Below, piece after piece: positions 1 through 12,975 of a stretch of 64,000 bases of DNA. A program made the translations under genes and the position numbers. The stretch comes from Leptoclinus maculatus (lineage: Eukaryota > Chordata > Actinopteri > Perciformes > Stichaeidae). The stretch's first letter is position 1; each line of letters begins with the position of its first letter. The notes under the pieces were generated by a model. It saw only the letters and a program-made list of their open reading frames with translations, had not been told where the DNA came from and made no database searches. Location: the NCBI GenBank assembly GCA_032191485.1, contig JAVDOI010000003.1:16839313-16903312 (forward strand), in the 5' to 3' direction.

Positions 1-1579
1 TACATATATATTTACAGTACACAGTATTTTCAGTAGCAGTCCACAATACATATGTATCAGAATCTGATGTGACTTTTATGGGATAGTGTATGTTTTTATC
101 TCTCATATCAAAGATGGCTCTTTGTAAGTGCCATCTGTCATGATGAGCACAACAAATACATGGCAGCCAGACTGACGCAGCAGAGAATCCTGGTGAATGT
201 TTTGCTCTTTGGTGACATCTGCTGGTGGAAAACAACACTAACGCTTACAAATATTTACTCCAAGATAGATTACTGCTGCAGATGCAATTAGAATAGTACT
301 ACCATCACAACTACCAGCACTGATTGTGATGTTAAATGTCTGCTTTACGACAAAATGACTCGGCTTTTGTTCTGTCTAAGTCTCTTTTTTTTGTTTGCTG
401 TTATTACAGAGGGCAACAAACACAAATTGTATAATAGATTTCATTATTATTATTATGATTAATAACCAGTGGTTGAATGGAACAAAGTACATTTCCTGAC
501 GTACTGCACTTTATGAAAAACTTGCACATTACTTATTTCCATGTTCTGCTACTTTATACTTCTATTCCACTACATCTAACAAGAATATAGGCCTATACTT
601 TTTAATGCACATGGGGTCAAATGATCCAGTATTTGACCAAAGAAAAGGTTAGAGAGGTTCCTCTCCCATCAATCATCTCATGACCTCTCAGATTTACCTT
701 TGGACCCTTTCTCCAGGTTGTGAACCACTGAATATATAACTGTACATGAAGTAGTTAATAAACCTATACTTAAATCGCTGTATTTTCACTTTTGTATCTC
801 AACCACTCAAATCTTTAACTGATGGATGCCAATGAAGATAAATGTGAAGGCCTCTTGAAATGTTCATTCATTTTCTATGCAATGAGCAATAATGTATCGC
901 CGACTTTTAACATTCTCTAATTGTTGCAGATTCAAAAGTATTAATTATTATTATTTAGCAGTGTGCAGCTCATTGATAAAGATAATCTGTGAACTGCAAC
1001 GGCTGTTCCATGACACATTTCAACTTAAAAAAAAATGTAAGAATAAATACACTAGCTCAACCTAACTTTTTTCTAATGTTATGATTATGGGGACGTGCTT
1101 TTGTCTAATCTATTATTTTAAAATATGGATTTCCACCCTATCTATGTCCTGTTTCAATGCTTTGGATAGCCAGAATAAAAGTTACATTATTGTACACATA
1201 GCCAATCCCCATTTGTAGGATCTACAAATTGATCATTGTTGCAACGCTAGAAATGATGCACTGGAACATAATGCAGTGTAACTGAATACTCTGTGTGTGC
1301 TCAATGGTGGCAAGATGCCCACAGGAGTCTTAATTAAGGGCTGACTAATGGATATCTTTTCCATCAATTTCCATCTCAGTGCCACCAGATTTTCTTCATT
1401 TACATTTCAATTTACATTAGATTCACCGTTGGTGTCGCCAAGTGGGACTCTATGCACCATGGGGCAACTTCACGGTGACAAGGCTCCAGTAAGTCACTGC
1501 TCGGGGGCCAAACAATAGTCCGTCACGTAACATTCTCGAAGGGGATTTCGGCCTGTTAGCTACACTTAATGAGCATAAT
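1..1579. other. Non-coding flank; part of a duplicated block
   Basis: I see no gene here. Positions about 95-330 resemble 12720-13090: both hold the GTGACATCT, ATGATGAG and CTGCTGGTGGAAAA stretches in the same order, with (GATA)n DNA inserted in the second. This left edge is therefore a paralogous copy of DNA inside the window. Around 467-590 there is a copy of a common teleost repeat starting CAGTGGTTGAA. Confidence 0.5.
467..590 (-). repeat. Common teleost MITE terminus (CAGTGG.GGAA type)
   Basis: It starts CAGTGGTTGAATGGAAC and runs on with AAGTACATTT, CTACTTTATACTTCTA and CCACTACATCT. This is the reverse-oriented form of the repeat ending CTCCACTG at 14088 and CCACTG at 16008, also seen near 24549-24630. 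The family is widespread in fish genomes and CAGTGG ends suggest a hAT-type MITE. The copy is diverged and only one end is clear. Confidence 0.5.
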
Positions 1580-1714
1580 ATTATTCACGCTCCACTGACT
1601 CTGTCTGTTCAGCCGCTGGAGAAGATCCAAGTGGACACGCAACTGTAGGACTTTAATGACAAGCCGATCCCAGATGTGAACAAAGTGCTAAAGAGAGCAG
1701 GGCCGTTGCGCTGA
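1580..1714 (+). pseudogene. GT92 last-exon relic (oldest array member)
   Basis: The reading IIHAPLTL, VQPLEKIQVDTQL, a TAG stop, then DFNDKPIP and DVNKVLKRAG aligns with the last exon of the three GT92 genes. It is closest to the divergent partial copy at 10695-10939 (PLEQLHVDTRLRDF, SVNKVLRRAG). One in-frame TAG lies in the middle; TGA ends it at 1712-1714. No upstream exons are recognisable nearby. The divergence suggests it is older than copies A-C. This is a dead 3' fragment. Confidence 0.7.
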
Positions 1715-1839
1715 GGGATGGGGATGGACAACACATAGCTTCCATGTAACAGTTTGCACACACACTTTCTGACAATAGTGACGAGGGGTAAGAGCTGGAA
1801 CTGATGGACAGAGATTCATGGTTTCCAGATGATAGATCC

Positions 1840-2010
1840 TACTGACTCAGAAATAGAGAAGATCGTCTTCCAACCGGAAGGTCGGCGATTCAATCCCCGG
1901 TTCCTCCAGTCCATGGCGATGTGTCCTTGGGCAAGACACATAACCCCAAAATGCTCCTGAAGGCTGTGGTGTATAAATGGGTTTAAATGTATTCATGTAT
2001 TCAGTCTCAC
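1840..2010 (+). repeat. tRNA-like SINE fragment
   Basis: The stretch contains a box-B-like GATTCAATCCCC after GGAAGGTCGGC, followed by TGTCCTTGGGCAAGACACAT and AACCCCAAAATGCTCCTGA. This arrangement is familiar from repeated tRNA-derived fish elements. It does not fold as a complete tRNA in my reading, since no acceptor stem is visible, so I call it a repeat and not a tRNA gene. Confidence 0.45.
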
Positions 2011-3751
2011 CTCTTCTTTGTTCTGTAGATTCTTAGCTTTGTTTGATCAAGCTTTGAGCTAAAGTTAGTAGTCAGTGTTGCTCCTCCAGCTCTTCAGCAC
2101 TAGACTCTAGCACTGATTGGCTACTGTTTAGTATTTCCATCCCTATAATCTCATACAATTGACAGGGTCATCGACAAAAAAAAGGATGCATTACTATTTT
2201 GTGATTTAAAGTTTTTGACATCGCTGTAATAAAATGAAGAAAGCAGTTTGTTATTAAGCAGGAAACAATGATACATGTTAGTATGAAGTGGGAGTATGCA
2301 GGTTCTCTCAGTATATTGGCAGGAAATAGAGGGCTCATGCAACAGCTTGATAAATCTCACCTCACTAAGCACCTGAGCCTATACTGAACACCCCTAATGC
2401 CACCATCTGGGAAAAAATAGGCGTTATAGAACATGTAGACCCATTAGCTTCTCTGGAGCTGTTGTTAAAACATAAGATAAGGAGAACGGTTAAGCAGAAG
2501 TTGATTGTCCTGCTATCGGCAAAACTTTACTATCTGAACAGTTTACTTATTCCCCGCAGCAGGTGGGATCATTGCTCAACTGATTTTGCACAGGACAAAG
2601 TAGTGTTTAATCGTCTCAATAGGCTAGACGACCAGCTTACATTTACAAAGCTGCTTTCATACTGCAATTCACTTTTAATAACCTGCCGAGACACTAATGA
2701 GGCCGCTGAATGGATTTTTTTTTTGTGCACTTTCTGGCTTGCCAGGCAGGCTGCAAGTTGCATGCAGCCAAGAAGTATACTGAGACCATAACTTAACCTA
2801 AATTACTACCATTTTTCCACACAAGTCATCTGACTCAAATGAGTTCCCATTGACCTTAGAGTGGGTTATTGTGTGACATATTTGGCTACAGTTTTTTTGG
2901 ACTTAAGTTAAATTTTAGTATTAGGCTAGCATTTCATGCTGCAGTTGCAGTGCTACAGTAGGCTACTTTTTAAGAGAATAAGATTTTACTCACAAAACAT
3001 GCTAAAAATCACGTCTAAAGCATTGTTAATAATGCAGATGGAGCTCCACCTAAAAAAAAGAAGCAACATTTAAATGCTTACACATTCAGGCATCTATAAG
3101 AATATTATTTTATACATATTACAATACATTATACAAAGTACAAGAACTTGACTACCATTTTCAATTCAGGTTTATTGTTTGTAATGGGGTATGGGTTTCG
3201 CATAACCTGTTTTAGCCGGTAACGCCCTGAGAGGGATGAACAAGAAAAGAGCAACACAAAACCTGCATGTGACCTCTTTAATTTATGCCTTTATCTTTTT
3301 CCTCTCAACTGCTCTACATCAGGAAGAGAGAAAAAACTCAGCTTTTCAGTAAGTTATACTATTTTTGTATTCATGTTAAGGCCAGTAATACCCACAAAAA
3401 AAGCATTGATTACAATTTGTAGATTTGTCTTGTTAAACCTGCAATAACTGATTTATTTGGCCATTCAAGCTATGTTCACTAGCTAGTGTTACAACCTGAC
3501 TCACAAGGCTTGCAACATAAAGGGTGACAAGACAAGTGTAAAAGTAATAAATGCACAAACTAAACTGAACTAACAAAACAAATAAGCAGCCTTTGTCTCA
3601 GACAAAGAGGAGCAGCGCACCTTGTTCAGGTGCGGCGTCCTTATATCTGTCAGCGCACCAGCATCAGTTGTGGCTCATCAGCTGCCGATCAACATCCTGA
3701 AAGACAGGCAACAGGACACAGACACCCCGTGGAAGAGAGGGGGTGTAACAG
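2011..3751. other. Non-coding, no gene seen
   Basis: AT-rich sequence with short chance reading frames on both strands, overlapping each other. I found no conserved domain, splice pattern or clear element boundary. Confidence 0.4.
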
Positions 3752-4013
3752 TGGCGGCCTGTGGAAAATGTTCTAGGTAGGGCTGTGCCACATCCAATCA
3801 ATTTCAGCAAACATCCCAGAATGATTTAATGCAAAAAATAAATGAAGGTATCAAACACGCATTACTACTTTGCAGTTAAATATTTAAAATGTATGCCAAC
3901 ATGAAATAAATCAGTAAATAACACTTTGACAAACACGTCAGGACATCTTATTTTTGTCACCCTCACAAGCAATTCAGTATAATATAATAATATATATATC
4001 ATATAATAACATT
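3752..4013 (-). mobile_element. End fragment of the 45.5-kb hAT family
   Basis: The sequence starts CAGTGGCGGCCTGTGGAAAAT and continues with the reverse complement of the right end of the complete element at 45513-46530. The same order of blocks is present: AGGGCTGTGCCACATCCAAT, CATTACTACTTTGCAG, GACATCTTATTTT, CACCCTCACA and an AT-rich tract. Similarity stops near 4013. It is either a truncated copy or one with a different interior. The TIR has a one-base difference (GGCGGCCTG for GGCGGCTGG). Confidence 0.75.
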
Positions 4014-4599
4014 CTGAGGGATGCTTTCCTGCATCTGAGCATTTGCTTCCTATCCCATGACCAGCAGGCTATCCTAACACGAACCCATCTCATTGGTTTC
4101 TTGTCTAAAGCTTCTATTGTCTGGTTGTGCGGGGTTAAAATGAATAGTAGATACTTTCTGATGAGTCTGAAGCAGTTGAGATTTGATTATATATTAAGCA
4201 CTTGTTTATCAGATCTTAGATGTGAGTCTACTGATGAACTCATTATTTCATTGTTCATTGTGTTGTTTTCATATAGAAAAACAACCCATTTTTTTTTACA
4301 TTCACTGAGAGGACTGTTTGTCATGGTCATGGTCATTGGCGTCGTGCACCTGGAACACTTGGAGGGAAATTTCAACTGTGAAACTTTCAACCTGCAAAAC
4401 CAGCAAAAGTGTGAGGATCCTCGCAGTGTTTTGGTCCCAGCTGTCCTGGATCAACCTCAATAGGGTTGTTAGCAGAGAATATTGTCTGATCAATCCCATA
4501 TTCTCCATGCGAGTATGAGCTCTAACCCTCTGGTAGACGAAATAGAGTACCCTGAAGGAAACTGAGCCTTTTTAAAAACTAATTTGTGCCAATAAGTCT

Positions 4600-4722
4600 T
4601 TTGAATAATGTCATTTCTGCTTTTTATTTTCCTGCCAATGTGTGTTTTGCCGCCTTTGTGATTTTCTGCCCATCTATTTGTTCCACCTGTGTCTAATCAC
4701 CCTGATCTTAGTGTGTATCTAG
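4600..4722 (+). mobile_element. Possible LTR 5' part (low certainty)
   Basis: TTCCACCTGTGTCTAATCAC followed by CCTGATCTTAGTGTGT resembles the promoter part of Gypsy-type LTRs common in fish. The (TG)n tract interrupts it. The block at 5345-5627 may be the other half of the same LTR. No target duplication was found. Confidence 0.3.
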
Positions 4723-4723
4723 T

Positions 4724-4863
<140 letters not shown>

Positions 4864-5344
4864 CCTGAAAGCAGGTTTCAGAAAGCAGGTTTAACAAACT
4901 GCCCTTAACCCTGAACTCTCGACTAACCCTGAGATATGTAAACAAGTTTTTGGTTCAAGAACAGCTGATCAGTTTGTTCGCTCTGAGTTAAGCTTGTGCG
5001 TGGTGAATGGAAAAAGCCAACATCAACGGAGCTCCGATACCATGATTCACCATGGCAACATGCAAATACAATGCAGAGCCCTACATTTCCTACAGGGGAT
5101 GCAGATTAAGTGCACATCTGTCTTTAATAACAAAAGCCTGAGTCAGAGCGAGGGATAGTGTCAATACGTTAACACAGTAACGTTTTATTCAGCGTTGTAC
5201 ATTAAATACAGCAAACCAAGACGTGCTTTGATGCGGACTGAATGAATGGCTCTGAAGGAGGGAGAAGTCGGCGAGTCGGTTAGGTTCACAAAGTCACGGA
5301 CAGACCCAGAGTTTCAGTTGCCTTTCTCTCTGGAGCTGAAAAGA

Positions 5345-5627
5345 CAGAGTTTTCACTAAACCTGTTTGCTGGAACAAGGTCTTCTGCTTTGGTTGCGTGT
5401 GTCCATTGTAAGTATTCCTACCTATTTTGGTTTCTCGTTTCACACCAGTTTGTTCTCAGTTTAGCTTTTGTTTCTTCACTTGTACAGGGATTTGCCCCTG
5501 CATGCTCCTTAAGTTTTATTGCTTGCCTGTTTGAGTCTTTTGGAATCAGCTTTTTATTATTAAAGCTCGCCTTTTATCCCTTTAACCTCCATTTGGGTCC
5601 TCCTTTTGAACTGTAAACACATGTTGG
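5345..5627 (+). mobile_element. Possible LTR 3' part (low certainty)
   Basis: ATTATTAAAGCTCGCC, then CCTCCATTTGGGTCC and TCCTTTTGAACTGTAAACA resemble the polyadenylation and U5 end of fish Gypsy-type LTRs, which commonly end in an ACA. A 75-codon hydrophobic frame (5389-5616) lies inside and looks like chance coding. I could not define target duplications. Confidence 0.35.
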
Positions 5628-7349
5628 GGACTAAATTCCGCTGCTGAAAATAGTCCCTTACAAATAACATAACCATGTTTGAATAGAGTTTGCTAAAACT
5701 ACAATGCCCAGCTTTTTTATACAACCTTTTTTAAATGAAAACCTAAATGAATGATGTGATTTACATCTTCATTAGAAATGAATTGGCTTTGGGCTGAGTG
5801 CAACAGACAAGTAGAGAAGTACTGAGAGATGGACTTTGTTGATATTGATCTTTTTATGGGGTTAGTAAATAATAAAAAGTATATTTAGTAACACCAAATG
5901 TGATGGATAGAGGTAATTTAGGTTGAATGTTCACTCTTGGGCGCTTTTCAGCGTCAGCTCCAGAAGATGCTGCAGTTTAAAAAGGCTCTTATTTGGAGAG
6001 CTATATGATGATATATATGGACAATTTTGTTGCAGTTGTCGTAGTTATTTTGATAAAGCAAGATGGTGAATCGTCACTATTTTCATGTTCATCAGGCTGG
6101 TGAGGCACCACTGTGTGTGTAGCATTTAAATGACCAGTTAAAATAATTTACTAAATAGCATTACTGATTGATTGTATTCAAATGTGTAGGTACAACTACA
6201 TGTTCTGTAGACCGGAAAGTGAAGAAAAAAAGTATTATTTTGCAATTTCACTTTTGTTTTACTCGTTGACTTAAATTTGCAATCGTTTAAGGTTCCGGAG
6301 TGAATTTTGTTATGCACGTCATACAAAGAGCTTTCGCTGCACCAAACCTGTAAGGACTTGGTCATCCAGGATCCAGAAATCTGGTAAAACAAGTTTGAAG
6401 TTTCTAAAACACATAACATGCCCGGTTGTAATAGCAATAAACAATCACAAGTTTAATGCTGTTATTACAGAGCCTGGTACCTCAGACGTCTTTTGACTGT
6501 TGCTGGGAAGGAAGAGCAGCGTTCGCTTTATACATGAAATATTGAATTTATTAAGTAACACAGTGTGGTGGATCTGCAAGATAAGAGTTTAGGCTTACTG
6601 TGGACAAAGTAAAGAGTGTGGGTTGGGAATTTGGTAGCAGAATGTTATTGCATTTGCATGAATGTAATTAGATTTTATTGATCTTAAGTCTCTAAGTGTC
6701 AGTTGTTAGTCAAGTCTTAGAACAGGGGTTTAAGTTTATGTCTCCTATTTTGTTATTTCAAGAGATTTTTGGTTGATTAGACAATTTTTTTTTTTTTTCT
6801 AAACATGAATCTGTCCATTATTTTAATAGTTCAGTATTGTATGCAAGATAACAGGTATGTTTATGCATGGCAGTGGCACTAATAGCCCATCACGCATTTT
6901 CGTTTCCACATTTATGTTTAAAATGAAAATGTCAATTTGAATAGCTTGTATGCATGATTATCATGCAATTGACAGACAATGTTGATATTGGCATTGGTAT
7001 CAGCTGACAAGGTATGTTTCTAAATGGCAGCGGCACGGCCACAATACTCACTGTACCTTGCACATGTTTAAAATAAAAACATGAATATATGAACCTGTGT
7101 ATTATTTGAATAGCTTAGTATTGAATGCACAATAACAAGGTATGTTTATATGGTTTATACATGGCACTAGGCCCAGTTTAATATGAAACACAATTTTACA
7201 CAATATATATAGTCGGGGTCCCTGCTCCATCTCTCTATCAGTTTGGGGGTCCTTGGCCTGAAAAACATTGAAGACCCCTGTTGTAGTGGATTGCATTAGA
7301 CTGTACAGCGGAACCTGTAAGATAAACTAAAAGTGATTAAGTGAAGATC
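5628..7349. other. Non-coding, no gene seen
   Basis: AT-rich. A weakly repeated motif (ACAAGGTATGTTT, TTTATA, CATGGCA) recurs near 6850, 7010 and 7135 and suggests an old, decayed internal duplication. No coding signal is convincing. Confidence 0.4.
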
Positions 7350-7361
7350 AAGGATTTTTTC

Positions 7362-7440
7362 TAGCGCTGGGCAACGATTAACATTTTTAATCTTGATTAA
7401 TCGCATGATTTTTTTGCAATTAATCACAACAGTGCAATAA
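7362..7440. repeat. Dispersed repeat fragment interrupting copy A 5' flank
   Basis: GCGCTGGGCAACGATTAAC, TTTTTAATC and GATTAATCGCATGATT form a motif seen often at the start of fish dispersed repeats. It comes right after AAGTGAAGATCAAGGATTT, a sequence that in copies B and C (20872, 27308) continues with CTTCACTTCAGAAC. So the 5' flank of copy A was broken at about 7357 by inserted DNA running to about 7690. Confidence 0.5.
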
Positions 7441-7865
7441 CATTTGGTTTGCAAACACTTTAAACAAATAAGGTGCTTTTTAAAACCTTTTTAACCCACA
7501 GCCCCCTTTTGGCTTCTGCTCGAAAATACTATACCCATACTCAAAGGGGCCTTACTCTCTAACTACAAGGTCTATTTGAATAATTTCTATTTATTAATAA
7601 CACTCAAGTGGGTGAGCTTTGATGAGAGGTGTAAATATTGTGTATGTGTTACTGGTTAATACCAAATGAAGATGGAACACAGCTCAAATGTTCTTACAAA
7701 GAAGAATTCATTGATGTGCAGGATTACATCATTGTTTCAAATTAAACTTGCTCACATTCTCAGCTCTTAAAGAGGTCTCATTGCAGTAATGTTCCTCAAA
7801 TGTGTCTTCTGGACCCTTATTGCTTATTCTGCCTCAGGTTGGGAATCTGTGTTGTCTGGGGCTGG

Positions 7866-10061
7866 ATGGACAAGCCAAAAGAAATCAAAGGGAAGTTCTA
7901 CTTCCTCATCATTGCTACCCTCATCTTCATCCTCTGTATCGCTGTGAGAATACCCAGGACGTACAGGGCCGTCCCACAGCCGCGTGGGGCTCTGAACATG
8001 GCTTGCCCCTTGCGGATCTCTGAGCGGACCATCACCGCCCTCAACAACACCAAGCACTTACTGGTGTCGGCCTACATGGACCAGAGAGTGGATGGCTTGG
8101 ATGTACGCATCATTGGCATATTTAAGAGAGACTCCATCCAACCCCTTTACTGTGTTTTCTGCTGTGCAGGCCAGTTATCAAATACAAATCCAGGAACAAT
8201 TTTACAACACTCGGACAACTTTGGTTTCCCCTACGTCACTACGGATGTAATGTGTCAGATTCCTCAAAACTGCCACGCTACACATGTCAGTCTCCTGACT
8301 CAGCCAGGTAGAGAGAGGGTCTTTAACCAGACCTGGCTTCCTATAAGAAACCAGAAAACCAAAGGGAAGGAGGAGGACAAGTTGCAGTTTAACTTCACAG
8401 TCTGCATCTCAAACCTGTTTGGAGACTACAACAACGTGCTTCAGTTTGCACAGACCCTGGAGATGTACAGGTAAGCACACCAACAACACCTCAAAGTTAA
8501 ACATGAGCTGAATCAACTCTTCAAAACAAACAGGATATGATTAGCTTTGCAAAGGTACTGTTGCAGTGTCATCGCATCATACAGGTGTTTCTGTTCCTGT
8601 TGCTGCCGAGTGGGGCCGTCATATTTCCAAAAGGTCAAGTTCCAACTAATTCTAACCAAACATTGCATGAGTCTGACATACAGTGTGCTGCTGTCACATA
8701 TGCTAACTTAAAGTGGTATCTAGCCCTCCAGATAGTTTCAGTTTTACTTGTCTGGGTTTTGAGCTATCCATATATCTGTCAAGTTTCCTCCTCTACCCAA
8801 ACAAAACCAAAGATGTCCATCTCATTCTTAAGTCGTTATAACCAATGATATTATTTGTGACACTCTATAAAAGTACATTTAAAAATCTCCAACAGCTAGT
8901 AATTGCAGAAACATATTCTGCTGTTTTTTTATCCATGCTTGTGTAGGAGCTCTGGGGGTGTTTTGTTTTTTTTGTATTTTGGGTAAACCAATCATTTACC
9001 ATTTTTCCTTGCGCCAGGTTACTGGGTGTGAACAGGGTGGTGATCTACAACACCAGCTGCGGCCCAGACCTCGACCGCCTGCTGCAGAGCTACAGCCAGG
9101 AGGGCTTCGTGGAGATGGTGCCCTGGCCCATCGACCAGCACCTGAATCCATCTCGCGGCTGGCTCTTCTCACAGAGCGGGGGGGACGTGCACTACTTCGG
9201 TCAGTTGACCACGCTTAATGAGTGCATTTACAGATCCATGGACCGCTCGCGCTACGTCCTGTTGAACGACATCGATGAGATTATAATGCCATACAAACAC
9301 AACAACCTGATGTCTCTGATGGAGATGCTCCAACAACAGCATCCAAATGTACGGTCATTCTGATGTGCATTTGACAAATATCACTTAATTAGCAAACTTT
9401 AAGATTATATTTGATGTTCATTTAATATTTGTATTGTCTTTCCATCTTCCATGCTGTATTCATGTAGACAGGAGTGTACCTCATTGAGAACCATATCTTC
9501 CCCAAGAAACATTTTGAGCCAAGTGGGAGGTTTCACCTGCCTCGATGGAACGGGGTGCCGGGCGTTAATATTCTTGAGCACATCTACAGGGAGGACCCCG
9601 ACAGAAAGTCATACCACCCACACAAGATGATAGTTAAGCCGAGGTAAGCTGAAAAGTAGCTCCTTTTATAAAACACTATATTAGGTAAAGTTTTGATGTC
9701 ATAGTAAAACGTGTTCAAATACAGTACTATCACGTTGAACGGTGACATATCATACAACATGCCAGAGTCCCAATACATATGTGGTTATCCTGGTTGAAAG
9801 GAAAGTTTCCTCAAAGACTGTTATGTGTCTGTGCACCACAGGTTGGTGGAGTGGACGTCAGTGCATGAAGTGATCAAGAATTCTGGACAACGGTTCAAGG
9901 TTCCAATGGACGTTTGTCGGCTCATTCATGTTCGCGTGGCTCTGCGGAAGTCATTTGCGCTGGAGCAGCTCAATGAGGACAAACGACTGTGGGACTTCCA
10001 AGAACAACTGATTCCCAGCGTGGACAAGGCGCTGAGGAGAGCTGGGCTGGGGCAGAGCTGA
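7866..10061 (+). CDS. GT92 family glycosyltransferase, copy A
   Basis: Intact gene of four coding exons: 7866-8470, 9018-9348, 9468-9643 and 9842-10061, all with GT-AG introns in matching phase, giving 443 aa. The ATG was chosen because MDKPKEIKGKFYF puts a basic tail before one membrane segment (about residues 11-28), as in a Golgi type II protein. The lumenal part shows the GT92 (DUF23) pattern: VVIYNTS at 209-215, a YFGQ..LNECIYR stretch at 261-274 and the metal-binding DIDEI at 286-290. Galt-1-like members add galactose to N-glycan core fucose; the acceptor here is unknown. The exon begins after an AG at 7838-7839, so a 5' UTR exon probably lies upstream. Residue 88 is Arg, unlike copy B. 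Confidence 0.88.
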
Positions 10062-10343
10062 TGGAAGGGATGGACAGACATGCTGAACGGGTTGAATGTG
10101 ACCCTCGCCAGTGGGGGCCGTGTCACTACCATTGTTTTCCAAAATGTCGTCCTTTTTGCACTGAAGGGCCACCATACTGCCGGTGCTACTGCTATGAGCT
10201 ACACTGAATTGACTGCTGCTCAGTTGTAAATATTTCAAGAATGCCCAACTTTTGAATGAACATTTTACATTTTACGTATTTATCATTTATGTTGTACAGT
10301 CTTTCCCACCTCCATGCTGCACCCGCCAAACTCACATTCTGCA

Positions 10344-10939
10344 GAAGGGGGTGTTCCTCATTGAGAACCATATATTTCCCAAGAAACCCTTTGAGCCTAA
10401 ATGGGGTCCCCTGCCTATGGAGAGGGGTGCCAGGCTTTAATATCCTGGAGCGCTTCTACAGGGAGGAGCCTGACAGAAACATATACCACCCCCACAAGAT
10501 GATAGTTCAGCCAAGGTAGACTGACTTCTCAGACTATTACCAAAATGATTTTATTTTATTTTCTCAAGGCTCACACACAAAATGGTACTACATATATTGT
10601 GAGAGAAACTGTTTAAAAGTAGTAAAGGTAAATCAGTAGCAGTACTTAATTGATGCTCATTGAAAGTGTGGTTGTGTGAATGTTGTGTGTCACAGGATGC
10701 TGCAGCAGACCTCGGTACATGAAGTGCTCAAGATGTTTGGACAAATGTTTAAGGTTCCACCAGACGTGTGTCGGATCATTCACTCCCCAATCGGTACCCC
10801 GACACAACGGCCGCTGGAGCAGCTCCACGTGGACACCCGATTGAGGGACTTTACAGAAAAACTGCTCCCCAGCGTGAATAAGGTGCTGAGGAGAGCGGGG
10901 CTGCTGACTTCAGAGAGGCAGAGATGGACAGACACTTAG
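10344..10939 (+). pseudogene. Divergent GT92 partial copy (exons 3 and 4)
   Basis: Exon 3 relic (10344-10516) reads KGVFLIENHIFPKKPFEP, then shifts frame where copy A has a SGRFHLPRWNG stretch, and recovers as NILERFYREEPDRN and YHPHKMIVQPR. Exon 4 relic (10695-10939) is open: TSVHEVLKMFGQMFKVPPD, VCRIIHSP, PLEQLHVDTRLRDF, SVNKVLRRAG. Acceptor and donor positions are kept (CTGCAG before exon 3, AAGGTAGAC after it; CACAG before exon 4). Exons 1 and 2 are missing. It lies 280 bp after copy A. It could also supply alternative 3' exons to copy A, but the frameshift in exon 3 argues against that. It is clearly older than the A-B-C split. Confidence 0.75.
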
Positions 10940-11828
10940 ATGTGACGAACTGTGGCAGCATAGTACATTGTGTGAATGGGACTTTATCTCCATCTTGTGG
11001 TTTCTGCCTCTATATTCAAACTGATAATTGTGCAACACCAAACTCTCTCATGCTCAATAAGAGTGCATGCAACAATCATACAGATTTAAGTCGGGACAAG
11101 AAAGTTTTACCATTTATTGTATAAATACACTGTTATGTGATACTAGAACATCTTGTTCCCAACCGGTGGGTTTGTTCTATGGGAAAACCTTACATTTAAA
11201 ATATAGTGAATTCTCAGAGCCATTTTTTAAAAACAAAATGAAATAGAAAAACACGTCCAATTAAACTACTGATAAAACAACAGGACAATTAGTCTATCAG
11301 TATAAATACCTGACCAAAACAATAGCACCAAAAAGACTAAAAACTAAATCTCTAAACTATCGTTATCTACCACATAATGTGGCAGCCTCGCAAAGTCTGA
11401 TTGTCTACCTCTTGTATTTGATAGCTTTGTTTTAGGGGATGCATTTTTTGCTCCAGCCGGACAAGAGGCCCCTCCAAACAGCAGCAGCCTCCTCAGCACA
11501 GGTAGCTCAAAAACAAATAAGAACATCAAGGCAAACGTAACTAAATAGACTGTATAGAAGTTGACTTGCCTGCCACAAAAATAAATGAATGTACTGTCAA
11601 AAATACTAAATAAACAATTTGAATGATTACTTTCAGTCAATATGCCGAATCGTGGTTTTGTTTTGCTGCCCTTACCCGACTAATATATTGGCAATGGGTC
11701 AACAAACAAAGTCCCACAGCAGATTTAGGTAACAAAGGACTATCAAAAGAAGGGCAGCTCCATTGTATATATACATGGAAAAAGAATTCCAGTAATATGC
11801 TTCTCAGTTATTTGATAAATGTGGGAAT
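10940..11828. other. Non-coding, no gene seen
   Basis: Sequence 3' of the GT92 relic. Short frames on both strands show no family resemblance. No clear repeat boundaries. Confidence 0.4.
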
Positions 11829-12300
11829 TAGATAGATAGATAGTTACTTTATTAATCCCGCAAGGGGAAATTATTTCGCTACAGCAGCATGTATGGTACA
11901 GGTAAAGCAATAAAAATAACAGAGTAAGAAATATTAAAAATGAAAAAGAATATTATTAAAATGAACTAACTAAACAATAGTGCAAATATGTAATCAAACA
12001 AAACAAACAGTGTGACGCTGTTATAATTGTGTGATTGATTTGGCCAGAGGTGATTTATTGTAAAGTCTTATAGCGGTGGGCAATGTTCTCCTGTATCGGT
12101 CCTGAGTCTGTTGGAGAAAGTGCTCCGCTGTCCCTGCAGTAGGTGGTGGAGAGGGTGGTCCGGGTTAACCAATATGGATAATAGTTTCTTCAGTGTCCTC
12201 CTCTCCACCACCTTTTCCAGAGTGTCCAGTTTGCAGCCAATGATGGAGCCGGCCTTCTTAACCAGTTTGTTAGGTCTGTTGGTGCAGTCTCCGCTTACTC
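11829..12300 (-). mobile_element. 3' end of a LINE (minus strand)
   Basis: Read on the minus strand it ends AATTTCCCCTTGCGGGATTA, ATAAAGT, then a short (ATCT)n tail, typical of a teleost L2/CR1-like non-LTR element. The part at 12110-12300 is the decayed coding or near-coding 3' region, with blocks like CCACCACCTTTTCCAGAG and GGAGCCGGCCTTCTTAACC seen in many fish copies. It is 5'-truncated and has no intact frame. Confidence 0.7.
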
Positions 12301-12795
12301 AGTAAGCAACCTGCTGATTATTATGTGGTTCACCAGTATTATGAGATCATGTGTTTAGTACTCTTTACTAGTATTATAAGTATACAACTCTTGTATTTAT
12401 GGTTTAATGGTTATAATGTACCTACATGTTGCATTACTGCTTTCACTCGATTTGACACATAACAGCATAAACCTCTTATAGCTGCCTGAGGAAAAACTTG
12501 AAATGCAATCCAGAATTTTCCTCATTTGTTTGCATTCAATGGCTCCCCTCCTATTTAGTTTGTTTCTCACCTATCCATTTGGGAAGCCTTTTTACACTGG
12601 CTTTTTGTTTTTCAAGAGATGGCTTTCAAAAGGGTCACAGATGCCATAAAGACAAAGGAAGAAGTATCATGTTCACTGAGATGCCCTATTTTTGTGTTGA
12701 TCACATATAACTGTGATAAAGTGACATCTGGCATGATGAGAGTACAACAAACTCAAAGCAGAGAGAATGATTGGCAATGTTCGCTCTGTGGTGAC

Positions 12796-12975
<180 letters not shown>

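Noticed and set aside
1840..2010. tRNA gene
   Set aside because: Box-B-like sequence only, no complete cloverleaf; it fits a SINE fragment.
8537..8848. Open frame of 87-103 codons in GT92 intron 1, present in all three copies (also 21748 and 28269)
   Set aside because: It lies between a good donor and acceptor that join conserved GT92 exons. Its persistence follows from the near identity of the copies, and copy C has a deletion that changes its end without loss of the gene.
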